Below, piece by piece: positions 62,484 to 64,000 of a stretch of DNA of 64,000 nt. The position numbers were made by a program, and so were the translations under genes. The notes under the pieces were generated by a model. It saw nothing but the letters and a program-made list of their open reading frames with translations. It did not search any database and was not told where the DNA came from. Source of the DNA: Sulfurimonas sp. (lineage in GTDB: Bacteria > Campylobacterota > Campylobacteria > Campylobacterales > Sulfurimonadaceae); assembly GCF_029027585.1 (NCBI RefSeq), contig NZ_CP093397.1:1539405-1603404 (forward strand). Reading direction: 5' to 3'. Position 1 is the stretch's first letter; each line of letters starts with the position of its first letter.

Positions 62484-62578
62484 CTAGTTTATGAAAAAAT
62501 CTTTTAGTATTGCTCTTAACTCTTCGTCACTTAGTTTTTAGCCTCTTTTAAAAAGTTTTCACTGTACTCAACAATCAC
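62484..62578 (-). pseudogene. Remnant of a RelE/ParE-like toxin
   Basis: Starting with GTG at 62578, overlapping the antitoxin stop by four bases (GTGA on the plus complement), the frame reads IVEYSENFLKEAK, the usual opening of RelE/ParE toxins, and stops at 62531. Adding one A at the T5 run 62535-62539 extends it to LSDEELRAILKDFFIN and a stop at 62484. Both versions are far shorter than a working toxin (about 85-100 residues), so the module has lost its toxin. Confidence 0.6.
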
Positions 62579-62856
62579 AACTCATTCCACAATGTGCCTA
62601 TTGGTTTTACTTTAGCATTGTGTATATCGTCTAAACCTTTTTGGATTGATGTCATGATTTCTTGTGCTTCTTGCTTTTTAAGAGCTTCTTGCATCGCTTC
62701 ATATTCATCTTTTGAGACAATGACTGCTTCAACTTTGTTGTTTTTTAAAATAGCTAGTTTTTCTACTGTATTGCCTTTTATCTGCGCTAAGTAACTTCCA
62801 AATCTTTTAGCAAACTCAGATGATGGGATAAGTTCATTTGTAGCATATGATACCAT
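62575..62856 (-). CDS. Phd/YefM-family antitoxin
   Basis: A 93-residue protein. SSEFAKRFGSYLAQIKGNTVEKLAILKNNKVEAVIVSKDEYEAMQEAL is the DNA-binding half of Phd/YefM antitoxins; the C-terminal tail (about 62-93) should fold on a toxin. It represses its own operon in such systems. The toxin gene directly downstream survives only as a fragment, so this is an orphan antitoxin. It lies 42 bases after modB and begins the accessory island. Confidence 0.85.
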   Translation of the reverse strand: MVSYATNELIPSSEFAKRFGSYLAQIKGNTVEKLAILKNNKVEAVIVSKDEYEAMQEALKKQEAQEIMTSIQKGLDDIHNAKVKPIGTLWNEL

Positions 62857-62898
62857 GAGATTCTCCTTGAAATATTCCGTAATATATTGTGTATTTTA

Positions 62899-63588
62899 TC
62901 ATAAAAAATTCTTTTTCTGCTTATGATTAAAAATATAAACACTAAGAAGCACTAAAAAGCTCATAAGAAGCAAGATAGCACTATAGATATGCGCAGAAGA
63001 GTAGTCCATTATTTCTACCATTTCATATATCGCAACAGATGCTACTTTTGTTTCATCTGGGATGCTTCCACCTACCATTAAAACTACGCCAAATTCTCCA
63101 ACTGTGTGAGCAAAAGTTATGATTATGGCACTTATGAGAGCAGGTTTCATGTTTGGCAGGGCTACTTTTAAAATGGTCTCAAACTTACTTTTTCCACTAA
63201 TATATGAAGCTTCAAGCATGTTTTTGTTTACTGTTTCAAAACCACTTTGAAGAGGTTGCACCATAAATGGAAGAGAGTAAAAACAACTTGCAATTACAAG
63301 TCCGTTAAAGTTAAAAACCAAATCTATACCAAAGTACTCATCAAAAAAAGCACCAATAGGAGAGTTTTTTGAAAGAGCGATTAAGATATAAAAACCTATA
63401 ACAGATGGCGGAAGAACTATTGGAAGGGCAGTTAAAGCTTCTAGTAAAGGTTTACTCTTTGAGTTTGTTTGAGAGAGCCACCAAGCAAAAGGCAAACAAA
63501 GTATTAAAAGTATAAAAGTAGTAATACTAGCTAATTTAAAAGAGAGTAAAAAAGGAGCTAGTTCGAGGTTACTTAGGATTTCAAGCAC
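62899..63588 (-). CDS. modB: Molybdate ABC transporter permease
   Basis: A 229-residue inner-membrane protein with about five membrane segments. The permease coupling loop is visible as ENMLEASYISGKSKFETILKVALPNMKPALISAII, with ALPIVLPPSVIGFYILIALS earlier and GEFGVVLMVGGSIPDETKVASVAIYE, all typical of ModB. It starts with GTG overlapping the previous gene by one base. modC, which should follow, is displaced by the island. modA is not in the window. Confidence 0.92.
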   Translation of the reverse strand: MLEILSNLELAPFLLSFKLASITTFILLILCLPFAWWLSQTNSKSKPLLEALTALPIVLPPSVIGFYILIALSKNSPIGAFFDEYFGIDLVFNFNGLVIASCFYSLPFMVQPLQSGFETVNKNMLEASYISGKSKFETILKVALPNMKPALISAIIITFAHTVGEFGVVLMVGGSIPDETKVASVAIYEMVEIMDYSSAHIYSAILLLMSFLVLLSVYIFNHKQKKNFL

Positions 63589-63983
63589 TATAAAACTCTT
63601 TTTATGGACAGTTCACTAGCTTTTATAAGAAGAGTGACATTATCGTTCACTTGTAAGTTCATTCTTTGTGATGAGCTAGTTGTTATAACACTTTCACATA
63701 TTGTGTCTGAGCAAGAAAGTTGTATGCTAGTTAAGAGTTGTGCTTCGTTGATAGAGATGATTTTAGCGCTCAGTTGATTTGAGTAGCTAAGAGTGCCTTC
63801 AAAATTCTTGGCTATTGCAATATGAGTTGATTTTGCAGTTACTTCAACCTCACTCCCAACTTGTAAGTTTTTACTTAAGTCTAAACTCATCATACTAAGA
63901 TTATGTTCGGCAAAGTCAAAATTTACAATATTTAAACACTCAACATTTTGAATCTTTGTGATTGTTGCTTTAAAGGTATTCAT
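63588..63983 (-). CDS. Mop/TOBE-domain molybdate-binding protein
   Basis: A 131-residue protein made of two TOBE-like repeats, about 1-65 and 68-131 (NLQVGSEVEVTAKSTHIAIAKN and NLQVNDNVTLLIKASELSI). Such di-Mop proteins bind molybdate or tungstate oxyanions, for storage or sensing. No DNA-binding helix-turn-helix is present, so it is not a full ModE. It overlaps modB by one base. A modA gene probably lies beyond the window edge on the same strand. Confidence 0.8.
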   Translation of the reverse strand: MNTFKATITKIQNVECLNIVNFDFAEHNLSMMSLDLSKNLQVGSEVEVTAKSTHIAIAKNFEGTLSYSNQLSAKIISINEAQLLTSIQLSCSDTICESVITTSSSQRMNLQVNDNVTLLIKASELSIKRVL

Positions 63984-64000
63984 GGCGTTTTATATCCATA

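Overview
The window looks like a chromosome segment of a low-GC member of the Campylobacterota (Epsilonproteobacteria), most likely a free-living Sulfurimonas-like lineage. This rests on remembered gene order and motif reading, not on a search. Several runs match the order I know from Campylobacter and Helicobacter relatives: nifU-like / TPR / murE / 2Fe-2S ferredoxin / panD / ybaB / PDZ protein / ispA / tkt; ilvE followed by an SPFH protein; trxB / small anchored protein / trxA; and cheZ-like / U32 peptidase / purE / glyQ. I found no rRNA, tRNA or CRISPR array.

Layout. 1-4.6 kb: cell-wall enzymes (M15 peptidase end, a Csd4-type carboxypeptidase, a Bax-type glucosaminidase), a spore-photoproduct-lyase-like radical SAM protein and a two-receiver diguanylate cyclase. 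5.1-8.2 kb: alpha ribosomal operon (rpmJ-rpsM-rpsK-rpsD-rpoA-rplQ) behind a foldable leader. 8.3-17.4 kb: housekeeping biosynthesis. 17.4-19.8 kb: a gene-poor relic zone, an acetyltransferase and gadB with a palindromic operator. 19.9-29.2 kb: a phosphate module (pstCAB-phoU, tandem ppk2, pstS, porin) with an Aer-like split energy-taxis pair after phoU. 29.3-31.7 kb: two convergent desaturases, one with an internal amber codon. 31.8-43.2 kb: amino acid, purine and redox genes. 43.2-50.4 kb: U32 protein, a PAS-GGDEF-EAL protein, purE, DUF89 protein, glyQ. 50.5-54.8 kb: a C5 methyltransferase/endonuclease cassette, then recD2. 54.8-57.5 kb: the three AmmeMemoRadiSam genes plus a cupin. 58-64 kb: a molybdate transport operon whose modB and modC are separated by about 4 kb of accessory DNA: a Phd-type antitoxin with an eroded toxin, a Septu-like ATPase/HNH-nuclease pair and a KilA-N protein.

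How genes work together. pstC and pstS, 1.9 kb apart and flanking the two ppk2 genes, share an ungapped 33-base promoter/operator segment with 11-base repeats, so phosphate import and polyphosphate turnover probably answer to one regulator. The mod operon now carries a probable defence island, with KilA-N and modC overlapping by 4 bases. A structured repeat of about 58 bases lies directly after ispA and again after the gene upstream of trxB, where the 3' end of the host gene is duplicated on the far side of the repeat.

Quality caution. At least seven single-base frameshifts at short homopolymers (two in dapB; one each in a J-domain gene, a FecR gene, the methyltransferase, recD2 and the toxin remnant) and one nonsense codon occur in otherwise intact genes. 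Because dapB should be essential, many of these are probably sequencing or assembly errors; affected genes are listed as broken but described at their likely true extent.
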